DNA of 24,885 nucleotides from NCBI RefSeq assembly GCF_000485595.1, contig NW_014577441.1:199407-224291 (forward strand). Reading direction: 5' to 3'. This stretch comes from Priapulus caudatus (Eukaryota; Priapulida; Priapulimorpha; Priapulimorphida; Priapulidae). Below the pieces are notes generated by a model. It was not told the DNA's origin, did no database searches, and saw only the letters and a list, made by a program, of their open reading frames with translations. The position numbers were made by a program, and so were the translations under genes. Below, one piece after another: positions 9,801-20,419 of the stretch; the first letter of the stretch is position 1; each line of letters begins with the position of its first letter.

Positions 9801-11842
9801 GAACTGTGTGGAGTGCATTGCTCTGCAATCTAAATTATTGTAGACTGGCTTCATTGATACTGACATCGTATTCATCATGTAATATAGGATTACTTTCTAA
9901 AGCTTTAGTGTGTGTCTACGTGTCATACGTGCATGTATGATAGTGGAGTTGACATTTTTGGAAGGATAGATTCTAAAAATGGCTGTAGTCATACTAGAAT
10001 ATAGAATACTAGTTTTTACACTGTTTTACAGACAACAGCGATCGGGAAGCAACAGGTAGCAGCGTCCTGGGGAGGAAATGGAATTGTAAATGTGTGGAAC
10101 ATCACAGATGCATGGCACCAGCTTAGTGTAAGTAAAGGTGACAAGGAGGCAAAGACACAACAACCCATGTTCTCCTTTAAAGGACATCAAATAGAAGGGT
10201 TCGCTATGGATTGGTCACCAACAACACCAGGTATGCTATACTTCCATGTTACTATGCATGTATTTTGGCATGCCTCAATAGTTTGTTACCTGGCTATGTA
10301 AATATTGTTATTGCTGATTTGTCCCAACGTAATATAATTTTCCACGTTCATCTTAATGTAACATTCAGCAGTCCCCCCATGAGAAATATTTCAAGGGCAA
10401 GATCATTCAAATATCAGTCTATGTTATGAAAAAAATTAGGTATGATGCTTACCGGAGATTGCAAAAAGAACATCTTTTTGTGGAAACCTCAGCAAGATGG
10501 CACTTGGCACATTGACCAGCGACCATACACGGCACATACCGACTCAGTCGAAGACATTCAGTGGTCACCAAATGAGCCCAGTGTAAGCACATCTTGACCA
10601 CTATATTTAAAAAAAAAACCAAAGCATATCTCGAGAAAGTTTAAGATAGTAAGCTAATTATGTTGATGTGCATATAAGATGTATGAATGGTTTAATCCAT
10701 AAATATTCTACATTGTGGTGCTGCATTGCAGACCAGTATATCATGTAGGAGCACTTGCTTAGTTCCATTCTCTACATCTGCATGTGCAAGATGGTATGCG
10801 CTCCAATAATATTATTGCATGTGATACAGGTATTTGCGACATGTTCTGTGGATAAGTCGATACGCGTCTGGGATGCGCGGGCAGCACCAAACAAAGCCTG
10901 CATGCTGAGTGTCAGTGATGCACACAGTAGCGACGTGAACGTGATAAGTTGGAATCGCAACGAGCCATTCATTGTTTCTGGTGGAGACGACGGCATTCTC
11001 AACATATGGGACCTGCGACAGTTCCAAGTGAGAACTTTGCTTGTCTTAGTTTGTCTATCTCTGTCTCACTCACTCTTCCTCCCTCTCACCCTTAAAGCAT
11101 AAAAGTCAATATTGGATAAAAATGAAACGCAATTACTATACTCAGGGGCATATGTATAGAGTTCGATGTGTATATTGATTACATATTTGATACACATATT
11201 CAGCTTACAATTATGAGCAGTTATGACAAATTTCAGCATTATTCTTTCATCACGACCATGTAATCTCTTCTGCTCGACAAGCAATTCTATAATTATGTTA
11301 CAGAACAGCAAAGCTGTGGCAACTTTCAAGCATCACACGGCACCCATCACGTCGGTTGAATGGCACCCAACAGATGGCACTGTGTTTGCTGCATCCGGCT
11401 CAGATGACCAGCTGACTCTTTGGGACCTATCTGTTGAGAAAGACACGGAGGCTGGCCCCTCAGATAAAATTGAGGTGCCACCCCAGCTGCTGTTCATCCA
11501 TCAGGTATGTCATTCTATCTGCACTCGCTTCACATCTGCTTATACATACAATATCGACGTGAAAAAAATCAGTTGTTCTTTGAGGTATGGATGTTTTGTT
11601 ACACTTGCTGTTTGTTTTGATAATACCTCAACTGATCTAACTAAATCAGTCTTTTTGCTTTTTCGATGTGTTTGCTTGGAAATGTTGTTCTATTATTTAT
11701 GGTATGAAGTCTAAAATTCAGGTTAATTCTGTTGCAGGGACAAAGTGACATCAAGGAGTTGCATTGGCACCCACAGCTAACTGGTGTGGTACTTAGCACA
11801 GCAAACAGTGGTTTCAACATATTTAAAACTATTAGTGTGTGA
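6874..11842 (+). CDS. GRWD1: GRWD1, glutamate-rich WD repeat protein (5' end missing)
   Basis: Seven exons join in frame: 6874-6999, 9509-9675, 10032-10230, 10440-10582, 10830-11027, 11304-11504, 11738-11842 (stop TGA at 11840). All introns are GT-AG. They give 378 residues that align with human GRWD1 from its PCLSFD segment to the C-terminal FKTISV. Visible parts are an N-terminal domain with GTQAD, an acidic Asp/Glu stretch at visible residues 56-77, then WD40 blades with [25 protein letters not shown] and LWDLS. GRWD1 is a nuclear/nucleolar WD40 protein tied to ribosome biogenesis and histone binding in other animals. The first roughly 65 residues are absent: the first visible exon begins with the last two bases of a split Gly codon (GG), so an upstream exon must exist. 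The identification is firm; the 5' structure is unknown. Confidence 0.95.
7014..7120. repeat. GGCGAGT-module repeat, copy 1 of 2 in a GRWD1 intron
   Basis: Several inverted ACTCGCC / GGCGAGT modules occur here. The segment ACTCGCCC-TGTTGGCGAGTG followed by a TAAAACTTTAA-like stretch is matched by a second copy at about 9188-9290 (ACTCGCCCAGTTTGGCGAGT, then TTTTAAAGCTCTAA). Both lie in the 2.5 kb intron between the first two visible GRWD1 exons, in the same orientation. Confidence 0.55.
7545..7795 (+). mobile_element. Probable SINE-like repeat with (CCGT)n core
   Basis: The sequence begins TTTTTAGCTCATCTGAC, includes an inverted match TCAGATGCAGCT, continues into a (GTCC)n-type array at 7588-7655, then AACAGTTGGGCACAAATCTTAA, and ends with repeats of GGTCAAAGGTCA. 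This order resembles a dispersed repeat common in marine invertebrate genomes; the resemblance is from memory and I cannot name a family. It lies in a GRWD1 intron. Confidence 0.45.
7814..7900 (+). mobile_element. Possible hAT-type element end
   Basis: CAGTGCTTCTCAACC at 7814-7828 resembles the terminal repeat of hAT (Charlie-like) transposons. It is followed by a perfect 16-bp palindrome at 7830-7845. A weak counterpart GTTGAGAAACGTG is near 9091-9103, but no matching 8-bp target duplication is visible, so the other end is unproven. No transposase frame was recognised between them. Confidence 0.3.
7931..7984. repeat. Partial copy of the 22970-23327 inverted-repeat element
   Basis: GCAGTAGCTC, TACTATAGCCCGCGG and TGCCGCAGGGC occur in the same order as in the arms of the element at 22970-23327. 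Only this end-like fragment was recognised, in a GRWD1 intron. Confidence 0.45.
8845..8934. repeat. C-rich polypyrimidine tract
   Basis: About 90 bp of nearly pure C with single T and A interruptions and one or two G. The opposite strand carries many runs of three or more G with short loops, so it can form G-quadruplexes. It lies in the intron between the first two visible GRWD1 exons, with the G-rich strand as transcription template. Confidence 0.9.
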
Positions 11843-13215
11843 CAGGACGATTATTGTAAACGAAAGTGAACATTGATGCTGTGTAAAGCACTGCCTGTAT
11901 AGTACGACATGGGATGGATACAGAGACCAGCAGGATAGGATCAGAGCAGAATAACTCACAGCAAAAGGACCCTTAAATGCACACTGCTGCACGTAAGAGC
12001 ACTTCATTGTGTCTGCTGTGCTTGATCAGTCCTCCATGAGAACTGGTTTCACTCTGGAAGCAGAGTGCAGTGTGTATGCACTTTTGTTATGTTTTGTAAC
12101 GTGTTATTGTAACATATATGTACAATATATAAACGTATACCGATTTTAGAAATCAAACGTATAATGTTTAGTAATCAATATTGTATTCACTGCAGCGTTA
12201 TTTACATGGGGTTTATTTCTATAACTCGCACTTCTCACTAAAGCACAATGGACTGCTCTGCATAGATGGAATCACCAACAAAGCACAGCCTCTAAAATAT
12301 TAACCTTCATCATCACTGTCACACACCTATACACACTGCACCGTTCTGGGATGAATAACGATTCTCTCATTAGGCCAAAACAAAATATAGGTGTGGTTAC
12401 GGTTTCCCGACCGACCCTATTTATTCGCAGCGACCCTAAACATTTTATTGTCAATTTTCTTTAAAGTCAAAAAAATAAAAATAAAAAATAAAAATATGAA
12501 TTGGACAGTTCCTGCTTCAAAAGACACAACGCACATCCTTCGGACATTGTTCGTACATAAAATATTTCCAGAAAATAAAATGTTTTCCCTACCTACCTAC
12601 CCTATTTTTTTTCAGCATGTAACGGTAACCACACATATTTTGTTTTGGCATTACAGTTTACATCGGTTCATTGGCCGTACTATAACTTTGCCAGAATTGC
12701 TATACACAATATGCTATGCTATGCTAGAGCTCTACACTATCTAGAAAACTTTTATGACGTAGTAGTATGTGGTGTGCCATATCTACTATACCTCTGTCTC
12801 CTCCAGTACTTGAGCCCCTGGGCCCGAAGAAATTCAGGTAGAGAGATGTATAAAAATGATAAATACCAGCGTTACCGCATTTCAGTTCTAATACTGAACA
12901 CTACTAATAATACCCCTACGTTACACAAAATAACACAGCAATGATGCATGCCAATGCGATCTATATACCCCCGTGTTGTTTTTGAGCCCTTCAGCCCGAA
13001 GACGATGAGGTATATATACAATAAATATAAGCTTTTGTAGCCAGTTGCCTGTGTAATGGCCAGCATTCCACGATATATATCCATTTCTGTAATACACCTT
13101 AGCAATGTTCACACCTCGAAACGATTCCTTTCAAAACATTGCAAAGATGACAAGTTTCCTGAAGATCGCTCGAACTTGTTGGCAATACAACATTAGTGAA
13201 TGAACTAAGCATTGT
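11843..13215. other. Intergenic space between convergent GRWD1 and CIAO3
   Basis: GRWD1 and CIAO3 end toward each other across 1.56 kb (11843-13405). It should hold both 3' UTRs, but I see no clear AATAAA at a sensible distance for GRWD1; AATATA-like sequences near 12122 are candidates only. A MITE-like element (12374-12649), an A-rich tract (about 12469-12496) and two diverged copies of a TTGAGCCC..GCCCGAAGA segment (about 12808-12840 and 12980-13010) occupy it. Confidence 0.5.
12374..12649. mobile_element. MITE-like inverted-repeat element, about 276 bp
   Basis: The left end GCCAAAACAAAATAT followed by GTGTGGTTACGGT is matched, inverted, at the right end (12649 read inward: GCCAAAACAAAATAT, then GTGTGGTTACCGT). 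Weaker homology continues inward (ACCCTA and AACATTTTATT occur in both arms). ATTA lies just outside both ends (12369-12372, one base from the left arm, and 12650-12653) and may be the target duplication. No coding capacity. Confidence 0.6.
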
Positions 13216-13258
13216 ATCAGAAGTAGATAATAGGGGATCCCTACTATCTACTTCTGAT
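13216..13258. mobile_element. Palindromic mini-element P2 (43 bp) with TGT direct repeats
   Basis: Arms of 20 nt (13216-13235, 13239-13258) pair with one mismatch around GAT; the centre reads GGGGATCCC. Ends are ATCAGAAG and CTTCTGAT. TGT lies directly outside both ends (13213-13215, 13259-13261). It lies about 150 bp past the CIAO3 stop, possibly in its 3' UTR. Confidence 0.75.
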
Positions 13259-13317
13259 TGTATGTAGTTATGTCTATGTTGCGAACATAAGAAAATGGTC
13301 ATTCCATGGAATATCAT

Positions 13318-13319
13318 AA

Positions 13320-13352
<33 letters not shown>

Positions 13353-13355
13353 CAT
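13318..13355. repeat. (TA)n microsatellite near the CIAO3 3' end
   Basis: AT/TA repeat with GTATATATATAC at its end, lying about 50 bp downstream of the CIAO3 stop codon on the minus strand. Confidence 0.85.
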
Positions 13356-13405
13356 ATAGGGCACCTATCTCTAACATGTGCTAATAAGTAGCTGGATGTT
13401 TACAA

Positions 13406-16400
13406 CTACCACTTGATATTCAGTGCATTAACCATTTTCTCCACCTGGTGGTAATTCGTATGAAGCGCGTTGTGACACTTCTCACTGTCTGCACCTCCTA
13501 ACCAGTCCCCATACAGTGCTGCCACTGCCGCATTCTCCGTTGGTGTTCTCGAGTTCACAGACCCATACACGTCCGACACTTGTGAAAGGAGCTCCTTAGC
13601 AGTGACTCCCTCTGGTGGCCGAATCTGGCCGCCTCCATTGAGACACCCTGAGAAAAAAATTATTGGCCGACTTGAGACTAGATGAACAAAGGAGGTTGGA
13701 GGAGGTGCAGGTCATCCTCTTTCTGAACGGTGAATTTGTATCGTTTACAGAAATCTGATGCATAAGATAATATGTAATATAATATGCACTATTTATAGAA
13801 AGAGGAAGCTAATCGTACCGACAGGGCAAGCCATGACTTCGATAAAGTCGTACACGCACTTTCCCCTCTTCAACTTCTGTACGACATTTTGAATGTTACG
13901 GAAGCCATACGCCAATGCACAGCGAAGCAGAATTTTGCCGTCTTGTTCCACCGTCACTTCACGGAAGTCTTCATTCCTGTGTGAATATAGTAGCGTTGCT
14001 GGCTGGTGAATCCACAGACATCAGTGATTTCCTTTTGGGTTGTGGGTTTGGGCAAATTGGATGAAATATTTCAGAAATTCGAGCACTTTGTTTTCGATTG
14101 GTAACCAACACGACGCAAATTGAGAGACCTCATGATCAGGAGAAAACGAAATTATCTATAGTCACGCTGTTAAAAAGCAAGAGATACCTGTAATGATTGT
14201 TCGTGTTTATCTCGTGTTCGTGTTAGACAATTAGGTGAGTAATTCATGTAGCTGCTATATTTACCGGAGCGTTTTATAGTTGAGCTCAGAAAATTCAAGC
14301 TGAAAGAGCTCCTTGGCTGCGTATCTGATGACATGCTCTAGGTAGCCTCCCGAGCCGCCGCCATCATGTGATACCAGGTCTGCACCGTCCAGACAGTTGA
14401 ACCTACAATAACAAGAATGCTCTTACGACGCGGCTACAAGGTGGCTATAACAAGATATGAAATAATTTTGCGCTAAAACATTGGAATTTGGCCAAACACA
14501 TTTCTATGAAAAACTAGACTGGCAAACCCTAGAGAATGACAAGCAATAAGGACTTACCAATTGTCAAGCTCAACCGACTCTACATCATTAAGTTTGATTT
14601 GCTCTTGTTGTGACATTGCATCTACCTCACCTGTTTATAAACATTTAAACACACTAGTTATAGTATAAAATTATGTACATTGAATGCGCATATACTTAAT
14701 TATACATTGATGCATGGTATTGCAGTGAGAGGAAGTAATTCTAGTAATCAAATGTGATCTTTTTTTATTTATATGTCAAAGATTAAATACTATAGCAGTA
14801 CAGGAGGCCCACATTTACTCGGCTGAAACCTTTTATCACAATTTACTAAACACGACAACCCCGGTTTACTTACCCGTTGACAGCACACAGTTGACGTCGC
14901 GAGTTCTATATACATCACTGTAGAAGTCTTCACGAGAAGCTTCCAGTTTCTTATCATAGCACGGCATCACTGTCACATGAAATATTCTCTCAGGCGTTGT
15001 CCCCAACATCCTTTAAAGGGGAAACAGCAGAAATAATAAGTGCGTTAATCGCCATATAATGCATACACGTGTACGTGTACATGTACATTTATAGCATTAA
15101 GATAAAACGTTCCACTTCTTCCGAAACAGATCATGTGCATTAACGATTGTGGTATATGTAATCGTAGATAAAGTGGTCCACGTACATGAAATATAATACT
15201 ACAAACGTTAGTAGCTGCAAATAACCATTAAAATTGAGGTAGTAATTACAAGGTAAGACTGCTGACACTCACGAACTGAAGTGATCTTTCACTAGAGAGC
15301 CCATGATTTGTTGTGGTGACTTTGTTGTACTGATATAGGGTAGGATGTATGAGCCATGAGTCTTCTCTGCATAACATACCCAGCCTATGGAAAAAATACG
15401 AGTTGGCGTTAATGAAATTATATCAGGTTTATTGCAGTAGGTCTCCAAACAGACAGTTAAAACAACAGAGCATTTCATATATCATTAATATTTTGGATCA
15501 TTAGGCAGAACGTGTCATTCCACTCTATCTCTTTGGGGTAGTAATAGAGATTTGTTGGTTTACTCATGCTACATTAGCAATACAACTGTAAAGTGTGGTT
15601 TGCAAATGGTAGAAATAGTAGTTGTGTTAAGAAATGTCGCGACGGGGGTTGCATAATGCGTTAGGCGGCAGCAGCGCGTCTGATGTAGTATGGATGATGG
15701 AGATGCGAAACGGTTGAGAGGGAAGTGTTGTGCATGTGGGCAGCGGGTGTGGTTGTCCGGGCGCGCACGACTTTCTTTGTTAGCTGGAAATGTATAAAGG
15801 AAAGGTTCTTGGTTGTGAGGAGGACGGACGTGAGTGTGCGAGGCACGCGGCTGCGTGCCTCTGTGCGCGCGCATGTGGGTTGAGAAACAATAATACTATT
15901 TGCTGAACACAACTGCTTGGACTTTGGAGTTTTCCTTATTCATCGCTTCAAATCTACTTTGAACCGGGTAACGTCATCTTCCTCAGTACACAACTAAACA
16001 TGGCAATCGTGAGTCATATGATGAGTTAACCTGGACAGGCAGATGCCAACATAGGAAGTGACTTGTTTTCCTTGTTCCTGTTCCTGTAGCGTTGCACGAA
16101 TTCTCGTTGACTTTCTATTAAGCTGAAGTCTCGTGCAAATGTTGTGTCAAACACATGGTCACAGCCTAGAACCACCAAACATTCAAAATCAATTGACACT
16201 AATTACTTGATAACTATATACAAGATTACTTGTTCACATTTTCATGAGTTTAGTAGTGCTGAGAGGGTCTATGTCCACCAGGGTACTGCCGGAACGTACC
16301 CTGCATGGCTGGGCATGGTCCGGTATACCGGAACGTACCCTGGTACTATCTAATATGCCGGACCGTACCTCGCCTACTCCACTAACGAGTCTAGGGAGTC

Positions 16401-19400
16401 GCCTACGCTTACTCCCTAACCCTAACCATATCAGATAGATACCAGGGTACGTTCCGGCACTACCCTGGGGGACATAGACCCTATGAGCTTTAGTAGCTGT
16501 CCAAGAAATGATCCAAGTAACATCATATAGTTAAAACCCTCTGCTCGCATTAAAGTTAACGATCAGAAAAGATGGCATTTGCAAATGGTAATTTATTATA
16601 TTTCACCGCAACAACATCCTATCAGGAGTGAATAATAATAGATTAATAATAATTCTATTATCATTCATTCCTGATCCTATTATATCTATTACAACAGTCT
16701 GTATATTTACTGTAGTGCCTAAAATTACATAAAATATTGGGCTAAATCTGAGCCTACCTAGTTTTTTGAAGAATCCGGTAAGCTTTCTTGCTGCCTCCAC
16801 GACTGACAACCCATACTTGGTTGCTAACGAAGCCCGGGATTGAGGAGATATTGAGATGACAACTGTATACACCTCATTGTGAATCCCAAACTAAAGACCA
16901 TATGCAACCATAACAAATACACATTAGCAACCGTAACACACAAAGCTTTTACTTTACTTATGTGAATGTAAGCTTAATTCCAAATCGGAATTGATGACCG
17001 AGTCTAAATATCTGTCCATCCACATCCTAACTTACCAGTACAAATATTACCTGCCCTCACCTTTCTGTTCTCTTGGTTCTTAGAGAGAACCCTGTACAAT
17101 TCCTCCTGACTCTGCTGTGTGATGAGGACACTCTCTGCTGATGTGATGCAACCACTGCATGCCAGACAGTCGTTCAACGTGATCTTTGCCTTCTCTAGCT
17201 TCACTTCCACGCCTGCCTGAATTGAGAGTGTTAAGTGCCTAATCTGTATAAGTAAACTACAGCTGAACTAAAAGTTGTGCCTACTGCCTCTCACAGTGTT
17301 CCTCGACACAGTGCTTTTTCTATGCACACAGATATCCTACAGTTGTACCAGGAAGTACTAATATCGATAGATCTACAACATATTTGATTGAAGGATTAAA
17401 ACTCTTTTAATGTAAAAGGATATACCAGTACAATTCTGTACATTACTGGTATTACAATAGCTGAGCCTCATATACTGCTATCAAACTTAAACAGTATATA
17501 CGTACAGCTTCACCTACACTTTCAAAAAAGTTTAGAAAGCAGTGGGTAACAATACCTCTTCATCAACCTGCATATAGGTACCATCCGTCTGCAACTTGAT
17601 GGCACCAGTCTTTCCTGGACGCCGCTCTATCTTTACTGGTTTGATGCATTCCTAAGTGAGACCAGGAATAACTCAAGTAAAGAATGAGAAAAGATTTTAC
17701 ACTAGATGATAGTTGGGGAAAAAATTCGCATGATGGATTCAAATACAGGATGTATTGATATACTTATAGGTATATAGGTATATATACAGGATATACTTGT
17801 CAGTAAATACAGGAACATTTTCACAACGGCGATGTTAAATTTGACAACGGCGTTGCGCCACTGTGCCTCCTATGTATAAGAAACCCTGCATTTAACGATT
17901 TGTGATGTGTTTTACATCACACTTACAGATACAGCTATCAGTATCAAGAACCACATACAATTTGGTTCTTACGTGCCGAGTTCATGGATATGGGTAGAGC
18001 CTAGAGGTGAACAAGATTCATTGGGCTAACTTTCTGGAACAAGTTTACTGGATTTCAAGGTAATGTAAATATTATTTTTATTACAACATAAATCCAAGTA
18101 TATTGACGACAGTTAATTAAAACGCTTAAAATTAAACTCTTGTCATGTAATCATTATGTTGGCATTTTCCTAGTCAGTCTGCAGCTGATAAAATATTAAT
18201 TATAGATTATGCCCACACTGCCGCAGGCACTTGGAACGTATCAATAATAAAATTATACTTCTACTTCTACTTTTATACTGGACAGTCCATGGGGAATAAC
18301 GTCCAGGGAGTGCACAACTTCAGGTGCATATGAAAGATTAGACTAGGGAATTTTTACACGTAGACAGTAATGTGTTCCAGAGATCGAGGCTTCTCTGGGC
18401 GAGGCACTCATTGCTGAGTGTGACTAGCATACGGCAATGGGCTGTTGAGAGCTGTTGTAGTTGCCCAGCCAAAGATGTGTTTCGCTTCCTCGAGGTGGCT
18501 TGACAACGATTCTGCCCGAGTCAATGTTTTGCCACAGAGACCCGGTGAACTGCTGTGCTGTTGGACTAGTGAGCAGCGACTCTGGTAGCAGGTTCCAGCT
18601 TCTGATGGTTCTAGGAAAGAAGCTGTACCTGTACCCATCTGTCCGGGTTATGATGTTGTAGTATGTGAGCCGGTGTGTGCCGCGGCATATATAGTAAATA
18701 AACACGAAACGTATTTACCCGGTACTACTAAACACACCCGGTTTATAAACTCTAAATATTTCGCTACTCTCTTTCTCCTATTATTAATAATAAATTCATC
18801 TAAATGTCGTTCAAATGCTCCCCTGCAACACCGAATTTCACCACGTGCATGCCGCTCTCACATGGCTATGCACAAACAACAGACGTTGTTTTGGTTTCTG
18901 TTGTTTGTACACAGCAGCGTGCGTATGCTGAGCCTGATATTGCGTGTTGCGAAAGAGCATCTGAACGGTATTTACGTGGACTTATTAGTCGATAGAGAAT
19001 ACACAAGCATTGAGGCTTGTTCAAATAAATTGCGTGTTTATTTACGATTCATTTTGTAATTGAAACTTTCCAAGTGCCTGTGATTATGTCCCAGTACGTC
19101 ATGAATCATTCAGTCATTGCTGTCAAGGCCGGTTCAGGTTGGCGGTTTGTCGTGCCCATATACTAGAGAGTATAGTCACTAAGTCAGTCCATGCCTAGCT
19201 CTAGTAACTATAGCTCATAGGGTCTATTTCCCCCAGGGTACTGCCGGAACATACCCTGGGTACGGTCCGGTATACCAGAACGTACCCTGGTCACTATTTG
19301 ATATGGTTAGGGTTAGGATTAGGATTAGGGTTAGGTTTAGGGTTCGGGTTCGGGTTCGGGTTAGGGAGTAGGCGTAGGCGACTCCCTAGACTCGTTAGTG

Positions 19401-19767
19401 GAGTAGGCTAGGTTAGTAGGTACGGTCCGGCATATAATATAGTACCAGGGTACGTTCCGGCATATATAGGGTTAGGGGTTAGGGTTAGTCTGTAGTCAGA
19501 AATAGCTAAACGAGCCAGGTCAAACAGAGGTCAGGGGAACATAGACCCTACGGCTACGGCTACGAGCCTAAGTATTTTTAAGTAAGGACATAAGCAGTTA
19601 TTTCACATTAAAGCTAGGGCGATTCAACAGCAGGAAAAACAATAAACATCGCCCAAGAATCATTGTGCACCGATATTAATTGTATATTATTGTTCACTCA
19701 CTTGTGAAGGTGTGATAAAATCATCTAAATCAGTTAACTGTAATGCGCCACTGAAATGAGATGCCAT
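13406..19767 (-). CDS. CIAO3: CIAO3 (NARFL/IOP1), cytosolic Fe-S assembly component, complete
   Basis: Eleven exons, in transcript order: 19702-19767, 17556-17651, 17061-17216, 16758-16872, 16031-16165, 15273-15384, 14874-15010, 14558-14630, 14265-14402, 13819-13976, 13406-13647 (stop TAG). They join in frame through GT-AG introns to 475 residues (human 476). The start [17 protein letters not shown] matches the human N-terminus. The protein is an iron-only-hydrogenase-like scaffold that carries Fe-S clusters and links early and late (CIAO1/MMS19) steps of cytosolic Fe-S protein assembly. Cluster ligands are present: Cys24, the CLACSGC trio Cys71/74/77, ACPG Cys188, MPCYDKK Cys244 and MACPVGC Cys393/397. 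The C-terminus ends in the family's Trp (IKW). One oddity is Val395 where human has Ser. The ATG has G at -3 and +4, a favourable context. Confidence 0.97.
16264..16488 (-). mobile_element. Telomere-motif-carrying repeat, copy 1 (short array)
   Basis: The ends AGGGTCTATGTCC.CCAGGGTA are inverted copies of each other, and CCGGAACGTACCCTGG modules recur inside. Read on the minus strand it aligns along its length with 19213-19549. Its telomere-like core holds only about two TTAGGG units (seen as CCCTAACCCTAACC near 16415-16428). It lies in the CIAO3 intron between exons 4 and 5. No coding frame. Confidence 0.8.
16621..16675. mobile_element. Palindromic mini-element P4 (55 bp) with CCT direct repeats
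   Basis: Arms of about 22 nt with two mismatches flank an 11-nt AT-rich centre. Ends are ATCAGGAG and TTCCTGAT. CCT lies directly outside both ends (16618-16620, 16676-16678). It lies in the CIAO3 intron between exons 4 and 5, about 80 bp after the donor. Confidence 0.75.
18232..18705 (-). pseudogene. 5'-truncated LINE (non-LTR retrotransposon) 3' end
   Basis: The minus-strand frame from about 18705 encodes [20 protein letters not shown] followed by [14 protein letters not shown], the typical C-terminal end of ORF2 reverse transcriptases in CR1/L2/Jockey-like LINEs; this is a family match from memory. Only the extreme C-terminus remains, so the insert is truncated and inactive. Downstream on the minus strand a short non-coding stretch ends in an AAGTAGAAGTAGAAGTAT tail near 18245-18275, consistent with the simple-repeat tails of such elements. 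It lies in CIAO3 intron 1 in the same orientation as the gene. Confidence 0.75.
19213..19549 (+). mobile_element. Telomere-motif-carrying repeat, copy 2 (long array)
   Basis: It begins GCTCATAGGGTCTATTTCC and ends GAACATAGACCCT, an inverted pair. It aligns, inverted, with 16264-16488 through shared GATATGGTTAGGG, AGGCGACTCCCTAGACTCG, TTAGTGGAGTAGGC and GGTACGGTCCGGCATAT. Between GATATGG and GAGTAGGC it carries about ten TTAGGG-like units (TTAGGG, TTAGGA, TTCGGG variants; about 19306-19369), far more than copy 1, and further TTAGGG units near 19470-19487. It lies in CIAO3 intron 1. No coding frame. Confidence 0.8.
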
Positions 19768-20419
19768 CACGTGTACTCCAGCGCCACCTAGTGAGACAAA
19801 AACCGCAAAAGCAGACGAGTAAAATCACGTATGCGGCTTGCGGTTTATTCTGCATCATATTTTCCTTCCTCTTAGAGGCGTAGAACACAGCGCCACAGCC
19901 ACATATGTAATTCAAAGACTAAATAGTCAACTCGTCGTCTCTCTGCACTTACTAACAAATAATTGTGATATATGAGTATTGTAAATACTGATAGTGATAG
20001 CGTCAATTTTTTAAACCGGAAAACTGATATGTAAGGATATATGCAATCACTAGGGATGTGTACGTTCTTGGAACAGGTGAAAAAACACTAAACAGTAGTT
20101 GAGAATAAACGGTTCATTTACAAACATGTATCAAGCTACGTACAGACAAGACCTTATAGCGTGTATACAATGGCATTCATATTTTTAAATAACGTATGCT
20201 TGCATGATGAATACTGGTTTCAGAAAAAGAATATGAATACCCTCTCCAGTTGAAACGAATAGAATGTGTCATAGTACAGGCTGTAAATTAGCGTCATGTC
20301 CCTGTTGAAATGATTAGAATGTGTCACAAATACACGCTGTAAATTAGTGTTTTGTCGACTTCTTGCCGCATTAAACTTTACAGAGTCAGAACACATTAGT
20401 CCATCAGCCTCTCTTTCAT
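19768..20419 (-). promoter_or_regulatory. CIAO3 5' region / DCPS 3' region
   Basis: This 652-bp gap separates the DCPS stop from the CIAO3 start and must hold the DCPS 3' UTR and the CIAO3 promoter. A palindromic E-box core CACGTG (19768-19773) directly abuts the CIAO3 ATG; given its position it may be chance or 5' UTR. An imperfect tandem duplication of about 55 bp (20250-20358, marker AGAATGTGTCA at 20261 and 20316, then GCTGTAAATTAG) lies in the part nearest DCPS. No TATA box is evident. Confidence 0.45.

Noticed and set aside
12391-12744. 117-codon open frame downstream of GRWD1
   Set aside because: It starts inside the left arm of the MITE-like element and crosses an A-rich tract encoding Lys/Ile repeats.
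14135-14145. ATCAGGAG at 14135 as another palindrome family member
   Set aside because: No complementary CTCCTGAT end follows within 60 bp, so it is probably a chance octamer.
18673-19059. 128-codon plus-strand open frame with a hydrophobic segment
   Set aside because: It lies in CIAO3 intron 1 next to a LINE remnant, matches nothing known to me and has an ordinary AT-rich composition.
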